A DNA stretch of 5,937 nt from Bryobacteraceae bacterium (GTDB taxonomy: Bacteria > Acidobacteriota > Terriglobia > Bryobacterales > Bryobacteraceae). This document shows positions 5,052 through 5,937 of this stretch, piece after piece. The notes below the pieces were generated by a model that made no database searches, was not told the DNA's origin, and saw only the letters and a list, made by a program, of their open reading frames with translations. Where the stretch lies: assembly GCA_025350445.1 (NCBI GenBank), contig JANXXV010000915.1, forward strand, positions 1-5,937, given 5' to 3'. The first letter of the stretch is position 1. The number at the start of each line of letters is the position of its first letter. A program made the position numbers and the translations under genes.

Positions 5052-5290
5052 GCAACCGGAGCACCGTTAACTTCGGCTCAAATATATGTGGATCTCCAAA
5101 CACCTGTAAACCGCCCGAATCGGTTCGAATGGCGGGCTTCTAAATGATGCGGACCGCTCAAGCGTTGACTCGATTCGTGCCTCGGCTGCGGAAACAGGCG
5201 TTTTTTGCCGGACAGAATAATCTTTGCATCCCGGTTCCCGGCCACGCGTAGCGCCAAACCCTTCAGCCTAAATCCGGCAGTATGGGTGCC
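5052..5290 (-). pseudogene. tgt: tgt fragment (copy 3), frameshifted and internally deleted
   Basis: The minus strand carries a third, more diverged piece of tgt, roughly residues 36-137. In one frame GTHT...LKG...LAGN-like text leads into RDAKIILSG and LFPQPRHESSQRLSGPHH, matching [30 protein letters not shown]. After a net loss of 8 nt the match continues in another frame as PAIRTDSGGLQVF, then directly GDPHIFEPKLTV. The 20 residues between FQVF and GDPH in the intact gene are missing, an exact in-frame 60-nt deletion. The catalytic TDSGG is retained here, whereas copy 2 has lost it. No start, no C-terminal part and a frameshift mean it is dead. Homology upstream of position 5290 is not detectable by eye. 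Confidence 0.82.
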
Positions 5291-5834
5291 AGTTTCGGTT
5301 TTCCACCTTTTGTTTTCTGCCATTTCAACTGCTTCGCAGTTCACCTTTCTGGTGATAACTGCTGCTGCGCCGACCGCTTGCGGATAAAAGACCTACCCGT
5401 TTTGACGGAGTTCAACTGCCGGATCTCGGTCCAGGTACCGCCAGCCGGATTCCAGATGGAGCGGGAGCAAGCAACCGCTCCTATTAGTTGCATTCCCCTC
5501 CCAATGTCGGCCTATAGGCGAAAAGCATTAATTTATGTAACAGTTCAGGCAACCCGTCTGGAAGGTTGTTCAAGGCATCCGTCACGATTCGACTGCCGGG
5601 GCGATCCCGCTAAACTGCTGATTCCTCGTGCAGGAAGTTCCGGGCGAGTCGTGTTCCTAGATCGCGAAGCAGGCGCTTTTGGGCAATCTTTTGGGGTATC
5701 GGAACTGTTACAAAGTATTAGAACACGAGTACTAACCCTCTCGCCCCAAATTGCGGGTAGTCTTTTTTTGGTACTTTCGGCCCATTCCAAAAGTCCCATT
5801 ACTATCGTACACTTTTGTCTGACGGAGGACTCCC
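5291..5834. other. Gene-poor spacer between tgt relic and the next gene
   Basis: I recognise no gene here. A long plus-strand frame (5282-5854) is open but has no ribosome binding site, contains a Cys-rich shuffled-looking composition and overlaps the tgt relic, so I treat it as chance. One hairpin lies at 5458-5481. The 5' leader and promoter of the gene starting at 5835 must lie at the right end, but no good -35/-10 pair was found. Confidence 0.6.
5458..5481. repeat. Hairpin GGAGCGG / CCGCTCC
   Basis: A perfect 7-bp GC-rich stem with a 10-nt loop (gagcaagcaa) is followed by tattagttg rather than a T-run. It could be a weak terminator or an RNA structure. It is not attached to any recognised gene. 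Confidence 0.35.
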
Positions 5835-5937
5835 GTGAAGCGGTTCACATTTAACCTAAAAAACACGCCGGCACGAACAAAAGCTTTTTCCGGCTGCCTC
5901 GTGGGCCGACGAGGTGCACGCGCCCGGAAATCCAGAG
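5835..5937 (+). CDS. Start of an unidentified gene (runs off window end)
   Basis: GTG at 5835 is preceded by a canonical GGAGG (5824-5828) with 6-nt spacing, and the frame stays open for all 34 codons to the window edge. The N-terminus is very basic (MKRFTFNLKNTPARTKAF, then GRRGARARKSR), with no hydrophobic stretch yet. Too little is present to name a family. A basic N-terminus before a membrane helix, as in the TadE proteins nearby, is one possibility and an RNA- or DNA-binding protein is another. The call rests on the ribosome binding site and the open frame alone. Confidence 0.45.
   Translation, partial: MKRFTFNLKNTPARTKAFSGCLVGRRGARARKSR

Noticed and set aside
5282..5854. 190-codon open frame on the plus strand
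   Set aside because: There is no ribosome binding site. The start overlaps the tgt relic, the protein has no recognisable domain and a composition unlike the real genes here, and it overlaps the better-supported start at 5835.

Overview
The window most likely comes from an Acidobacteriota-type chromosome (Solibacter-like). I infer this from the fairly GC-rich coding style, the TadE/TadE/TadG pilus-type operon with a beta-rich TadG ectodomain, and the gene-poor spacers full of decayed elements. The assignment rests on resemblance from memory, not on a search.

Layout. Positions 1-666 (minus) hold the N-terminal 222 residues of queuine tRNA-ribosyltransferase (tgt), open at the window edge. Positions 802-1185 (plus) encode a small alanine-rich coiled-coil protein built on five 11-residue repeats. 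Positions 1212-1625 (minus) are a second, dead copy of the tgt 5' end, with start codon lost, a 53-nt deletion, a frameshift and the catalytic Asp replaced. Positions 1690-2172 (plus) encode an exported protein with a BamE/SmpA-like C-terminal domain. Its stop codon lies inside one copy of a CTAG direct repeat that flanks a 199-bp element with 26-bp imperfect terminal inverted repeats (2173-2371). Just downstream, 2396-2599 (plus) is a decayed DDE-transposase fragment with an in-frame stop. Positions 2600-2782 hold a hairpin but no gene.

Positions 4946-2783 (minus) form a compact three-gene operon, TadE-like (4946-4488), TadE-like (4480-4067) and TadG-like (4051-2783), with 7- and 15-nt gaps. 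All three have an N-terminal membrane helix with a prepilin-like K/R-G junction and are presumably envelope or surface pseudopilin-like components. The secretion motor (TadA/B/C), the peptidase and the major pilin are not in the window. Positions 5052-5290 (minus) are a third tgt fragment, frameshifted and internally deleted. Positions 5291-5834 hold nothing I can recognise as a gene. A GTG start behind a good ribosome binding site at 5835 probably opens another plus-strand gene that leaves the window.

The most unusual feature is the triplication of the tgt 5' portion in one orientation within 5.3 kb. Copies 2 and 3 are pseudogenes that bracket the BamE-like gene, the mobile-element debris and the Tad operon. 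Copy 2 is a mosaic, near-identical to copy 1 at its 5' end and much more diverged further in. I see no clearly new biological system here. The repeated tgt relics and the element abutting a stop codon are the points most worth following up.
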